From contig JANQRQ010000266.1 in assembly GCA_028284485.1 (NCBI GenBank), positions 1 to 36,343 of the forward strand: a stretch of DNA of 36,343 bases. The letters run 5' to 3'. The notes beneath the pieces are model-generated. The model ran no database searches and was not told the DNA's origin. It saw only the letters and a program-made list of their open reading frames with translations. Origin of the DNA: Planctomycetaceae bacterium. GTDB taxonomy: Bacteria; Planctomycetota; Planctomycetia; Planctomycetales; Planctomycetaceae. A program made the translations under genes and the position numbers. Shown here one piece after another: positions 24,368-33,533 of the stretch (positions are counted from its first letter, which is position 1; every line of letters starts with the position of its first letter).

Positions 24368-25378
24368 ATGCCCATCGATTGGGGGCCCCTGAGAGAAATC
24401 ATCGACAACAATCAACGCTTCTTGTTGTCGAGCCATGTTCGTCCGGATGCCGACGCTGTCGGTTCAGAATTGGGTTTGGCAGAATTACTCGAAAGCCGTG
24501 GGAAATCGGTTCGGATCGTTAATCCCTCGGCTTTGCCGACCAATTTGGCCTATTTGGATCCGCAGAATCGCGTCAAGAAAATCGGCGACGGGATCTCAAT
24601 CGACGAGGCATGCGATGTGGATGTCCATATCGTCGTCGATACCAGTGCCTGGGCGCAACTTGTCGACGTTGGCCAGGTCTTGAAGCGCACCAACGCGACG
24701 CGAGTCGTAATCGACCATCACGTCAGTTCCGACGATTTACAGGCAGTCGAATTCAAAGACACGACGTGTGAAGCGACCGGGACATTGATTTACCGCCTCT
24801 ACCAAGACATGGGCGCACAACCAAGCGAGTTCGCAGCGACCGCCCTTTATTCGGCCATTGCGACCGATACCGGTTGGTTTCGTTTTCCATCAACGACCAG
24901 CGAGACAATGTCGATCGGTGCGGCATTGATTGACGCCGGTGCAAAGCCACACGTAATATACAAAGAGTTGTATGAACAGAATTCGTTGGCGAGGATACAA
25001 CTTGCCGGTCGTGTATTGGCGAGAATCTCGTTGGACTGCGACGGCCGGCTGGCATCGATCTACGCCACGAATGCGGATTTCCGAGAAACCGGTGCTGTTC
25101 CGGCAGATACCGAGAATTTGGTCAACGAATGCCTGAAGATTGCCGGTGTAGAATGCTGCTTTATTGCGGTGGAACAGAGGAACGGACAAATAAAAATTAG
25201 TCTACGAAGTCGCTCGAATATCAGTGTGGCGGCTGTCGCTGAAAAGTTCGGTGGCGGTGGACATAATCAAGCTGCCGGAGTTGTGTTGCCCGCGCCAATC
25301 AAAGAGGCGCAGGCAAAGATTCTAGCCGAATTGAAGTCGGTTTTAGCACGTGGTGATGGAGAGCCTTCAGCCTCGTAG
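24368..25378 (+). CDS. DHH-family phosphoesterase, NrnA-like
   Basis: A predicted oligoribonuclease/3'-phosphoadenosine-5'-phosphate phosphatase of the NrnA type, cytoplasmic and manganese-dependent, 336 aa. Metal ligands are His23, Asp27 and Asp29 (SSHVRPDADAVGS), Asp91 (VVDTS), the family-defining Asp116-His117-His118 (VIDHHVSSD), and Asp167 (IATDTGW). The DHHA1 domain ends with the substrate-binding GGGGHNQAAG at 295-304. All key residues are present. The first residues contain the ATG-Pro-Ile start at 24368 without a strong ribosome-binding site. Its place after ribF resembles the ribF/nrnA neighbourhood seen in other phyla. Confidence 0.94.
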   Translation: MPIDWGPLREIIDNNQRFLLSSHVRPDADAVGSELGLAELLESRGKSVRIVNPSALPTNLAYLDPQNRVKKIGDGISIDEACDVDVHIVVDTSAWAQLVDVGQVLKRTNATRVVIDHHVSSDDLQAVEFKDTTCEATGTLIYRLYQDMGAQPSEFAATALYSAIATDTGWFRFPSTTSETMSIGAALIDAGAKPHVIYKELYEQNSLARIQLAGRVLARISLDCDGRLASIYATNADFRETGAVPADTENLVNECLKIAGVECCFIAVEQRNGQIKISLRSRSNISVAAVAEKFGGGGHNQAAGVVLPAPIKEAQAKILAELKSVLARGDGEPSAS

Positions 25379-25655
25379 CGAGGTCGATGGGCGATCCGTC
25401 ACTGGTCGAATTGTGAATTTACTTCCTTCCTTTATGCTTGACTAAGGATTCGTTTTAGAACACGGTTGAGCTTGTTTTCGAGCCTGAGTTTTTCAGGGAG
25501 TTGCAACGCATCAACAGGTTTTGGAACTGTTTGTAGTCACCCTGCCAAAGCATTCGACGTCATTCATTACGATCGCGATTGGCCGAAGGACACAGGTACC
25601 GTGATCGGCTGAAGTCGCTTAACTCACCACGTCAACAGAGGAGACGACCGAAACC

Positions 25656-26273
25656 ATGGGGCACGAGCAAGAATCGACAGACTCCGGCTCCAAAAGCGAG
25701 AGCCACGACTCCAGCCTCGGCGAGAATCGTCGCGGCTTTTTTGCTCAAACCGCTGCGATACTGATCGGCGGTGTCGTCACGGTCGTTCCGTTTTTGGCGG
25801 GACTATACGTCTTCCTTGATCCGCTGCGAAAGCGGAATCAGGCCAAGAGCGGCGAAGAGCCTGGCGGGTTTGACTCCGAAGGGTATATCAAGGTGGGATC
25901 GATCGACTCTTTACCCGCAGACGGCAGCCCGGCGATATTTCGCATCGTTAGCGATGATGTCGACGCTTGGACCGTTTCGGGCAACCAGCCGATCGGCAAA
26001 GTGTACATCCGCAAAGCCGACGACGACGAGATCGTGGCCTTCAATGCTTCCTGTCCACATGCCGGTTGCGACGTCGACTATCGCCCGTCGGAGAGGGAAT
26101 TCCTCTGCCCTTGCCACAACAGTGATTTTTCCATCGACGGCGGACGCAGCGCAGATAGTCCCAGTGCGCGGGATTTGGATCAATTGCCGACAACCGTCAA
26201 GAACGACTCGGAGATTTGGGTTAAGTTTCAAAACTTCCGCACCGGCACGGCCGAACAGATTCCAACAGTATGA
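25656..26273 (+). CDS. Rieske [2Fe-2S] subunit of a cytochrome bc complex
   Basis: The high-potential iron-sulfur subunit of a quinol oxidoreductase, 205 aa. NRRGFF at 24-29 plus the hydrophobic segment at about 31-54 is a Tat-type signal anchor, as expected for Rieske proteins. The cluster ligands are Cys133 and His135 in CPHAGC and Cys151 and His154 in CPCHNS, with Cys138 and Cys153 placed for the stabilising disulfide. The second motif has Asn-Ser where Gly-Ser is usual. GAGGAGA lies upstream of the ATG. The stop overlaps the next gene's start as ATGA, which points to translational coupling and a two-gene operon with the cytochrome b/c fusion. Confidence 0.95.
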   Translation: MGHEQESTDSGSKSESHDSSLGENRRGFFAQTAAILIGGVVTVVPFLAGLYVFLDPLRKRNQAKSGEEPGGFDSEGYIKVGSIDSLPADGSPAIFRIVSDDVDAWTVSGNQPIGKVYIRKADDDEIVAFNASCPHAGCDVDYRPSEREFLCPCHNSDFSIDGGRSADSPSARDLDQLPTTVKNDSEIWVKFQNFRTGTAEQIPTV

Positions 26274-28102
26274 ATAGCATTCTCAACTGGCTAGACGATC
26301 GGACCGGATACAAGGCCCTTTTGCATGAAACGCTTTACGAGCGTGTTCCCGGTGGGGCGCGTTGGCGATACGTGTGGGGCAGTACTCTGGTCTTTGCGTT
26401 TTTCGTTCAAGCGGTGACGGGGTTCTTCCTATGGGCCGCCTATAGCCCCAATGCACAAGGGGCTTGGGAAAGCGTTCACCACATCCAATACGACCTGCAA
26501 GGGGGCTGGTTGTTAAGGGGCCTGCACCATTTTATGGCTCAGGCGATGGTGGTGCTGTTGGCATTACACCTGATGCAAGTTGTGATTGATGGCGCATACC
26601 GCGCGCCACGCGAAATCAACTTTTGGATCGGTCTGATCCTGATGCAAATCGTACTCGGGTTATCGCTGACGGGTTACTTGTTACCGTGGGACCAAAAGGG
26701 ATACTGGGCGACGAAAGTGGCCACAAACATTATGGGTATTACGCCCGGTATCGGGCCCCAACTGCAGCGATTGGTCATTGGCGGAGCCGACTACGGACAT
26801 CATACGCTCACTCGGTTCTTTGCCATTCACGCCGGATTGTTGCCGGCGCTGCTGATCGGATTTGTGGCGCTTCACATCTATGTGTTCCGACGACACGGAA
26901 TTACTGCGCACAAACCCGACTCGGGCGAGGACACGACGTTTTGGCCGGACCAGGTCCTCCGTGATGCGGTCGCGTGTCTGGCCGTGTTGGCAGTTGTGAT
27001 TTTCCTTGTCTATTTGCCGACATTTCAGGGGCATGCGCCCGGAGCCCATTTGAGCGCACCAGCGGATCCGGCAGAGCAATACTCGGCTGCGCGTCCCGAA
27101 TGGTACTTTCTATTTCTCTTTCAATTGTTAAAGTACTTCCCCGGAGAAACGGAAGTCATTGGCAGTCATGTATTACCTGGTGGAGTGATTCTATTCATGT
27201 TCCTCATGCCTTTTGTCGGTCGCTGGAAATTGGGCCACGTCTTTAACGTGTTGTTTCTGTTGATTGTCATGCTCGGTGCGATTGGCTTGACGGCCGCGGC
27301 CGTCATTGAAGATCGGGGAAAGCCGGAATTCATTGCGGCACAAGAAGAGGCCGAACGGGTCGCTGAAAGGACGCATCAGTTAGTCGAAGAGTACGGCATC
27401 ACCACAGCCGGCGCGGTCGATTTAGTGCGCAACGATCCAATGCTGCATGGACCGAAGGTTTTCGCCAAGCATTGTGCGGTTTGCCATAGTTACGACGGCA
27501 CGGACGGTACCGGGAAAGAACTGGCAGAGAAACCGACTGCGCCGGATCTGGGCAATTTCGGATCGCGAGAATGGATGCGGTCGTTGCTCGTCAACTTCCA
27601 GGAACATTTCAAAAACGTGGAAGAAGGATTTGCCGAAGGCGAAATGGGTGAATGGTCGACCGACAATCGGGAGGTCATGGAAGACGAGTCCAATGCCGAA
27701 AGCGTAAAGGCCCTGGTCGAATTCATCGTGGCGCAAGCCGAGCGCAAGGATCTTCCGGAAACCGATCCCGAATTGGTGACGCTGGGGCGAGATATCTTCG
27801 AGTTCGCTGAGTTGGCGAATGGCGAGTTTTCGCTTTCGTGCGTCGACTGCCATAACATGCATGCGGTCGGCGAAGAAGAACCGATTTCCGAAGACTTGCA
27901 TGCACCGTTGCTCACCGGTTACGGCAGTGCCAAGTGGATCCGGCAAATGATCATCGATCCCGACACGCATTACGGCGAGACGAACCTCATGCCGGCTTTG
28001 GGCGAGAAAATGACCGAGCAAGAAATGGACCTGCTCGTCAAATGGATGATGGGTGACTACTTGCAGCCTGACAAAAAGGACGAATCCGACAACGCGGAAT
28101 GA
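26270..28102 (+). CDS. cytochrome b fused to a C-terminal two-haem cytochrome c region
   Basis: Membrane core of a quinol:cytochrome c oxidoreductase (Complex III type), 610 aa. The cytochrome b part has haem ligands His86/His100 and His187/His202. The spacings of 13 and 14 intervening residues, and the actual residue numbers, match cytochrome b6. PEWYFLFLF at 276-284 is the quinol-site motif of the second half. Helices continue to about residue 346. A helical linker follows, and then a soluble region with two c-type haem motifs, CAVCH (402-406) and CVDCH (524-528). Candidate Met ligands include Met574. So b6-like, subunit IV-like and dihaem c parts are in one chain. It starts inside the Rieske stop codon (ATGA). 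No separate cytochrome c1 gene is nearby, consistent with the fusion replacing it. Confidence 0.95.
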   Translation: MNSILNWLDDRTGYKALLHETLYERVPGGARWRYVWGSTLVFAFFVQAVTGFFLWAAYSPNAQGAWESVHHIQYDLQGGWLLRGLHHFMAQAMVVLLALHLMQVVIDGAYRAPREINFWIGLILMQIVLGLSLTGYLLPWDQKGYWATKVATNIMGITPGIGPQLQRLVIGGADYGHHTLTRFFAIHAGLLPALLIGFVALHIYVFRRHGITAHKPDSGEDTTFWPDQVLRDAVACLAVLAVVIFLVYLPTFQGHAPGAHLSAPADPAEQYSAARPEWYFLFLFQLLKYFPGETEVIGSHVLPGGVILFMFLMPFVGRWKLGHVFNVLFLLIVMLGAIGLTAAAVIEDRGKPEFIAAQEEAERVAERTHQLVEEYGITTAGAVDLVRNDPMLHGPKVFAKHCAVCHSYDGTDGTGKELAEKPTAPDLGNFGSREWMRSLLVNFQEHFKNVEEGFAEGEMGEWSTDNREVMEDESNAESVKALVEFIVAQAERKDLPETDPELVTLGRDIFEFAELANGEFSLSCVDCHNMHAVGEEEPISEDLHAPLLTGYGSAKWIRQMIIDPDTHYGETNLMPALGEKMTEQEMDLLVKWMMGDYLQPDKKDESDNAE

Positions 28103-28141
28103 GTCGTTCCTTAGACTCTGGCGTGAATGTGGGGGAATTGC

Positions 28142-29149
28142 TCAGGGCTGGCCGGCTGCGAGCGCCTTTAATTCCGGTTCGATACGACTCATGCCCTCGT
28201 CGAATGAGACTTGCGGCGAATAGCCGAAGTCCCGTTGAGCGCGCGATGTGTCGTAATGATGCGACCGACTGAGCTGCGATGCCAAGAAGCGAGTCATCGG
28301 CGGTTCACCTGGCAGGCGAAAAAGCCAGTAGGCCGATTCGCAAACGGCCCCCACACGCTTGGCTGCTTTGGCAGAAATCGACTTCCCAAGCGGTGGCACG
28401 CCGGCCCGCGCCAGCAAGTCGTCGATCCATTGCCACAGATTAACAGGCTCGAGTTCGTTGATGAAATAGGCCTGACCTGCGACGGCAGATTCCAATGTCA
28501 GAGCATCGGCTGCCTGCAGGTGGGCCGCGGCGACGTTTTCGACGTAGGCCATGGAAATTAAGTTGGTTCCGTCTCCCACGCGCCTCAGCCGGCCTGACTG
28601 CGCTCGTTTGATCAAACGGGGGATCAAATGCCCGTCCCGCGGCCCCCAAATCAGATGCGGCCGTAGCGAAACAGTCGCCAAATCATCGACGCCGTTGGCG
28701 GAAAGCACTTCTTTTTCAGCGAGGGCCTTGCTGTGCGGATAATGGCACAGGTATCTACTCGGATAGGGATGGGATTCGTCGATATTGATGTGGTCGCGAT
28801 CGTCATAGATCACACTGGGAGAGCTTGTGTAGACCAGCTTCGGCACACGATGTTGGCGGCAAGATTCGATGACGTTGCGCGTTCCCAATGTGTTGACGGA
28901 ATGGAACAGCTTCCAGGGCCCCCAGATCCCGGGAATCGCAGCGACGTGGAAAACGATGTCGCAGTCGGTGCAAGCTTTAGTAACGGCCTCGGCGTCGCGA
29001 ATATCGCCTTGATGCCAATCGACGCCTAATTCTTTTAAGCGGGCATGTTCGTTGCGGCAAAACACGCGCACCTCATCCCCCCGCTCTGCGAGCTGTTCGG
29101 TAATGTACAGCCCCAAGAATCCCCCGCCGCCGGTGACCAGTGTTTTCAT
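28142..29149 (-). CDS. oleD: OleD-like 2-alkyl-3-oxoalkanoate reductase (SDR family)
   Basis: A predicted NAD(P)H-dependent reductase that reduces the beta-keto acid made by OleA in long-chain olefin or hydrocarbon synthesis. The protein is 335 aa. It is an extended [11 protein letters not shown] at 6-13 is the nucleotide loop, YTSSPSV is near 107, and the catalytic pair is Tyr137 and Lys141 (YPHSK). GWLIPRLI-type substrate-domain residues ([23 protein letters not shown]) follow in the second half; the protein ends without a membrane segment. The ATG at 29149 overlaps the stop of the OleC gene as ATGA. The OleD identification rests mainly on this coupling; by sequence alone it could be a 3-beta-hydroxysteroid dehydrogenase-like SDR. 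Confidence 0.85.
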   Translation of the reverse strand: MKTLVTGGGGFLGLYITEQLAERGDEVRVFCRNEHARLKELGVDWHQGDIRDAEAVTKACTDCDIVFHVAAIPGIWGPWKLFHSVNTLGTRNVIESCRQHRVPKLVYTSSPSVIYDDRDHINIDESHPYPSRYLCHYPHSKALAEKEVLSANGVDDLATVSLRPHLIWGPRDGHLIPRLIKRAQSGRLRRVGDGTNLISMAYVENVAAAHLQAADALTLESAVAGQAYFINELEPVNLWQWIDDLLARAGVPPLGKSISAKAAKRVGAVCESAYWLFRLPGEPPMTRFLASQLSRSHHYDTSRAQRDFGYSPQVSFDEGMSRIEPELKALAAGQP

Positions 29150-30810
29150 TGCAGTTGCTTTGCTGCCCAAGGCGCCAGTTTCTCTCGAAAGATTTTCACG
29201 TTGTGCCGAATATCAACCGGCAATGAGCGATGAAAAAGGAATTTCGAGATAGCACGAGTGAGTTCGTTTGCTTCGCCCAGCTGTTTCAGTTCCGAGATAA
29301 ACTTCTGCTGTTCCTGAGTTGAATTCGGAAATTGTGACTGCTCTGGTTCGATGATTATCACCGGCGTCTGGCTTGGTTTGTCACCGATTCCGACGAGAGC
29401 GGAGCGAAATACGGAGGGATGCTCATTAAAAATCGCTTCGACGGGGATTGTAAACATCCGCCCCTGCTCTGTTTCGACAATGTGGGCCTTGCGGCCGCAA
29501 AACCACAATGCCCCTGATTCGTCCAGATACCCCACGTCACCCATGCGATGCCAGAATGATGTCCCCTCCGTGATTTTTGCGAGCTTGGTCGCCTCGGGTC
29601 TGCGATAGTATTCGCGGGTTGCCATCGGACCTTTGACAATGATCTCACCAATCTCCCCTTGGGCGACTTCAACGGCATCACTGATATTCTCGATGGGGCC
29701 ATCCTGTATTTGAATGACTTTGACATCGACGCCCGCATAGGGATGGCCGACACAAGTGCCGGCTCCCTGGCGAGTCTTCTCTGCAGTGTGGCTTAGGACA
29801 TCCTGGCCGCAGATCGACGCGACCGGCAACGATTCTGTCGCACCATAAGGCGTATGCAAGTCAGCGCCGGGACCGGTAAGGGCCTTGGCCATTCGACTGA
29901 CGACGTGGACCGGTACCGGTGCACCCGCCGATAAGACTCGCTTGATGGAAGGCAATGTAATGTTGTGCTTTTCGCAATAGATGCCTACGCGGTTCCAAAT
30001 CGCGGGGGACCCAAATGCTTGAGTCACACCTTGATCGGCGATCGCCTCCAACAATTTCGATACGTCCACTTGCGCTGGACGCGTCGGATCCATGTCGGGG
30101 ATGACGGTCGTGACTCCCATCGCCAGATTGAATAATGCGAAAAGTGGAAATCCCGGTAGGTCGACTTCTCCCGGTTGAATGTCGTAGCGGTCCCGAATCA
30201 AATCGACCTGCGCATCGAACATTCCGTGTTCGTATAACACGCCCTTCGGCGGACCGGTGCTGCCGCTAGTGAAAATGATCGCCGCCGGATCATCGATGTT
30301 CGTATCGGCAATGTGAAACGCTTCCGACGAATCGACTCGGATGTCGCCGTAGGTTTTGCCGCCCAAAAGCCAATTGGGTCCGCCGACCGTTACGTTGTAC
30401 TTCGCGTGGGGAAAGAGTTTCGATTTAACGCGGCGGATCCATTGGACGATGGGGATCGCGACGAATCCTTCCGGTTTGACTTCTTCAAGACATTGGAAGA
30501 TGTTGGAACGTCCCATTCCCGGATCGATTAGCACAACGATCGCACCGGTTTTGAACAGTGCAAACGTCAAAGCGATGAATTCCAGGCTGGGGCGGACCAT
30601 AAGCACGATTCTTGTGCCCGGTTTGACTCCCCAATTTTGTAGTCCGCGCGCCAGGGAATCGCTTTCACGGTCGATCTGCTCGAACGTTAATTGAGAATAG
30701 ACGACCCGCCCGGCTCGGTCGCGCCCGGCCGGGAAAACGACGGCCCGCTGATACGGGTAAAGGGCTGCCGACTTGCGGAGTCGATCTGCAATATTTAATC
30801 GCTTGGTCAT
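29146..30810 (-). CDS. oleC: OleC-like beta-lactone synthetase (AMP-forming ligase family)
   Basis: A member of the acyl-adenylate superfamily that in olefin synthesis turns a beta-hydroxy acid into a beta-lactone using ATP. From the ATG at 30810 it is 554 aa. Core motifs: [10 protein letters not shown] (181-190), [29 protein letters not shown] and the C-terminal small domain. The [10 protein letters not shown] stretch at 92-101 is characteristic of OleC in my recollection, and there is no membrane segment. A longer frame to 30930 adds 40 residues of non-conserved-looking sequence. The stop overlaps the OleD start as ATGA. OleA (thiolase) and OleB (alpha/beta hydrolase) are not in the window. 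Confidence 0.87.
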   Translation of the reverse strand: MTKRLNIADRLRKSAALYPYQRAVVFPAGRDRAGRVVYSQLTFEQIDRESDSLARGLQNWGVKPGTRIVLMVRPSLEFIALTFALFKTGAIVVLIDPGMGRSNIFQCLEEVKPEGFVAIPIVQWIRRVKSKLFPHAKYNVTVGGPNWLLGGKTYGDIRVDSSEAFHIADTNIDDPAAIIFTSGSTGPPKGVLYEHGMFDAQVDLIRDRYDIQPGEVDLPGFPLFALFNLAMGVTTVIPDMDPTRPAQVDVSKLLEAIADQGVTQAFGSPAIWNRVGIYCEKHNITLPSIKRVLSAGAPVPVHVVSRMAKALTGPGADLHTPYGATESLPVASICGQDVLSHTAEKTRQGAGTCVGHPYAGVDVKVIQIQDGPIENISDAVEVAQGEIGEIIVKGPMATREYYRRPEATKLAKITEGTSFWHRMGDVGYLDESGALWFCGRKAHIVETEQGRMFTIPVEAIFNEHPSVFRSALVGIGDKPSQTPVIIIEPEQSQFPNSTQEQQKFISELKQLGEANELTRAISKFLFHRSLPVDIRHNVKIFREKLAPWAAKQLQ

Positions 30811-30929
30811 GGGAATCGAGAACGCTTTTCTACAGTCTTCTTTGGCAATGAGCTTTCGGCAGTGAGTGAGCCGCGATTCTACCTGCCACATGCGAATCAT
30901 CGCCAACGAGCCACTCGACCGGCCGTTCA

Positions 30930-31760
30930 CTATTGATCGGCAACGCGCAACAGAATTTCGCCACGGCCCTGTTCCAGAAAGTCACCACAGTGCCGGTCGT
31001 AACGGGATTCGAAGACCCCCTCGCCAATCTCAAACCCCCGCTGCCGCAGAAGGAGCAAGTAGTGGCGTAAGAAAATGGGGCGATAACGGCACGCATATCG
31101 AAACGTCGGCAATGTGTCAGGTTGGGATTCCATTCCCAAATAGGCTATCGTCCCGCGCCGCATGCCGGCTCCTGGGCGAATCCCCGATTCCCCGAATACA
31201 AAAACGGAACCGGCGATCATGTTGAAGCCTGTCGCATCTCCGATACGCCCGCCAACGGCGATGAGGCCGCGACGCATGGTGTGGCCGACTTCGTTGCCGG
31301 CGTCTCCGTCAATTAGGATTTCGCCACCGGTCATTCCGCGCCTTCCACCGCGGTAAACGGCACCCACCAAATGGCCGGCATTTCCATGGACATGGATTCG
31401 CCCTCCGTGCATTTCTGCGCCGACCCAATCACCGCAGTCGCCATTGACGATAATCTCGCCGCCAGTCATTTCCGCTCCCAAATGCATGCCCGCGTTGCCT
31501 TCCACGCGAATGCGGCCGGATGATAACCCCGTGCCGATGAGCTTGACTTGCGAACAATCTCCTTGCCAGATCAGCTCGTTGTCGTCCGCAGCAGAACCGG
31601 CGACTTCGAAGAACTCACCCAGCGAAACTTGCTTGTTTCCATATTGGACAAGCGTTGATTTCACAGCATCGGGGCTCTGGTTGATCACTTGATCCAACCG
31701 TATGGAATCAACTTCGATCGGTATCGTCGTCTTCGAACGCAGAGTTACCGTGAGTGCCAT
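30930..31760 (-). CDS. fhcC: formylmethanofuran dehydrogenase subunit C-like protein
   Basis: In methylotrophic bacteria and planctomycetes FhcC is part of the formyltransferase/hydrolase complex of tetrahydromethanopterin-linked one-carbon transfer, in which formyl groups become formate. The 276-aa protein has the right-handed beta-helix of the family (shared with glutamate synthase): repeats of about 19 residues from residue 75 to 210 with GNAG, GDCG, GNAG, GDAG turns (for example [16 protein letters not shown] and [14 protein letters not shown]). The final 65 residues are a basic, Tyr/Arg-rich segment. The ATG at 31760 is preferred over a start at 31787, although neither has a strong ribosome-binding site. 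No other H4MPT pathway gene is in the window. Confidence 0.92.
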   Translation of the reverse strand: MALTVTLRSKTTIPIEVDSIRLDQVINQSPDAVKSTLVQYGNKQVSLGEFFEVAGSAADDNELIWQGDCSQVKLIGTGLSSGRIRVEGNAGMHLGAEMTGGEIIVNGDCGDWVGAEMHGGRIHVHGNAGHLVGAVYRGGRRGMTGGEILIDGDAGNEVGHTMRRGLIAVGGRIGDATGFNMIAGSVFVFGESGIRPGAGMRRGTIAYLGMESQPDTLPTFRYACRYRPIFLRHYLLLLRQRGFEIGEGVFESRYDRHCGDFLEQGRGEILLRVADQ

Positions 31761-32273
31761 GAGGAGTTTTCGGGGCAGCGCCAGCACAGGCTAGGCGGTT
31801 ATAGGAACGTGGTCTTTGCGACTCGGAATTTTAAGGCATCGGCCGCAATGTTTGAAGCGCGCCGCACTACGACTCGATCGTCGCATGAACATTGGCGATA
31901 TCTTGCGGGCATGGATTAAAACTCTCTCGCCGACGGGTTGTCAGCTGGCGTTTGTCGGTTTTTGTCCCCAAGCAACATGGATGATGCAAAAAAGCAACAG
32001 ACCGCCAGTGTCGCGGCTTATCTCCGTCATCTTGACAGCTCAATCGGAAAACTTTGTCCAGATTTGCTGACACTGCGCATAACATCTTAAACAGTTTGTT
32101 CATGCGGCAATCTCATCGACCAAGATTGTCGCCCTTGATAGTCTGATGAGTGGGCCGTACCGATTTGCATGCGGAAGGTCCCGGGTCGTGGCATACCGGT
32201 TGCGGGAAATTCAAAGGAAACGAAGCAGTAACAACCTGATCGACCCACAAGACCACAACCAGAAGAGCATCCC
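31761..32273. other. divergent intergenic region
   Basis: A 513-bp divergent gap that should hold promoters for fhcC and the acyltransferase gene. A TTGACA box occurs at about 32032 without a convincing partner. No hairpin terminator, RNA gene or credible small gene is seen. Confidence 0.5.
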
Positions 32274-33428
32274 ATGTTCGCAGTCACCGAAATCAACGAC
32301 GTTGAGAAACTGGCCGGTTACCGGCTGTTGTGGCGCAATCTATGGGGTAAGACGCGCAATGCCAATGTTTTCCAAACCAATGAATGGTTGGAACATTACA
32401 TGTGGCATTATGGCAAAAAACAAAGGCTCCGCGTGTTACTGGTGACGGTTGCCGGTCGACCGATCGGGATCGTGCCGCTGGTCGTCAAGCGTGTGGAGTC
32501 TCGGCTTGGCATCGTGCGAGTGCTGACCTATCCCTTGGACAGTTGGGGGCATGCTTTTGGTCCGATCGGGCCGAACCCCGCAGCAACCATGTTGGCCTGT
32601 GTGCGTCACCTGAACGAGTCCCGGCGTGATTGGGATCTGCTCGATTTGCGTTATGTTGACCACGAATCGTCCGATCGGGGCCGTACGGAAAACGCTTTGC
32701 GATCTGCAGGACTATCGTTCAATTCGCAGGCTTGGCGCAACCACTCCGTGGTAGCCATGGATGCGTCCTGGGAAGACTATTGGTGTGATCGGTCGGAGCT
32801 GCTTCAAAAGGCGGTTGCTCATGCGAGAGCGAGTCTGGCGAAAAATGGATCAGTCACATTTGAACGGTATCGTCCCGAAGGCGCTCATTCCGGCGATACA
32901 AACCGCCGCTGGGATTTGATGTGTGCCTTCGAGCGAGTCTGGCGACAGAATGCCCGTCAATCTGCCGAGGGGGATGCGACGTCAGCGGCGATCGAGTTTC
33001 TTCGCAGCACGCACGAATCCGCTGTCGATCTTGGGGCCGCCGACTTGTGCCTGTTGCGGTCGGCAGGCAATCCAGTTGCGGCCGCGTATAGCTACTGCGT
33101 TGACGGGCGGGTCGAGTTGGTGCGTCTGGCGGTCGACCCTGCAGTCGACCGCGAGGTTGCCCATGTGTTGCTTGCAAGAATGTTGGAAGATGGATTTGCA
33201 CGCGGGGACTCGCGTTTTGTGTCGACTTCTCGCGATCACGCAATATTTCGCATGTGGCGGACATCGACGCTGCAAACCATGCGATACACACACTTCGCAT
33301 CGCTGTCCCCTCGGGCCCAGTTGATGCGGCTTAATCGGAGACTTCAAAGCCACGCTCCGCATCAGCCGCGGGCTGCCAGGACGACAGCTGCAGCGGCTAA
33401 GCCACCACGATTGACGATTGTTCGGTGA
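32274..33428 (+). CDS. FemAB/GNAT-like acyltransferase
   Basis: A 384-aa protein of the double-GNAT class related to FemAB and the CelD/BcsL-like acyltransferases of polysaccharide clusters. The N-terminal half contains WRNLWGKTRNANVFQTNEWLE, typical of the family start with an F-Q-x-x-W segment, then an L-x-V-x-V-x-G-R-x-I-G-I-x-P-L strand pair. The second half has LLRSAGNPVAAAYSYCVDGRVELVRL, the characteristic V-A-x-x-Y/x-Y-x-V-x-G turn, and a terminal FASLSPRAQLMRLNRRLQ helix. It probably transfers an acyl or aminoacyl group; acceptor unknown. No signal peptide. The basic, Ala/Pro-rich C-terminal tail is non-conserved. The radical SAM gene follows after 105 bp on the same strand. Confidence 0.82.
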   Translation: MFAVTEINDVEKLAGYRLLWRNLWGKTRNANVFQTNEWLEHYMWHYGKKQRLRVLLVTVAGRPIGIVPLVVKRVESRLGIVRVLTYPLDSWGHAFGPIGPNPAATMLACVRHLNESRRDWDLLDLRYVDHESSDRGRTENALRSAGLSFNSQAWRNHSVVAMDASWEDYWCDRSELLQKAVAHARASLAKNGSVTFERYRPEGAHSGDTNRRWDLMCAFERVWRQNARQSAEGDATSAAIEFLRSTHESAVDLGAADLCLLRSAGNPVAAAYSYCVDGRVELVRLAVDPAVDREVAHVLLARMLEDGFARGDSRFVSTSRDHAIFRMWRTSTLQTMRYTHFASLSPRAQLMRLNRRLQSHAPHQPRAARTTAAAAKPPRLTIVR

Positions 33429-33533
33429 AAGGTCCACCGCGGACGTGGCGATCGCCGCTCTCATGACGCCGGCATTGCGATTCTGGTATGCTATTTGGTT
33501 CCGATTTCCGCAATTCCACTTTAGCTGCGATTT

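Noticed and set aside
32032..32065. TTGACA box upstream of the acyltransferase gene
   Set aside because: No acceptable -10 element at 16-18 bases, so a sigma-70 promoter is not supported.
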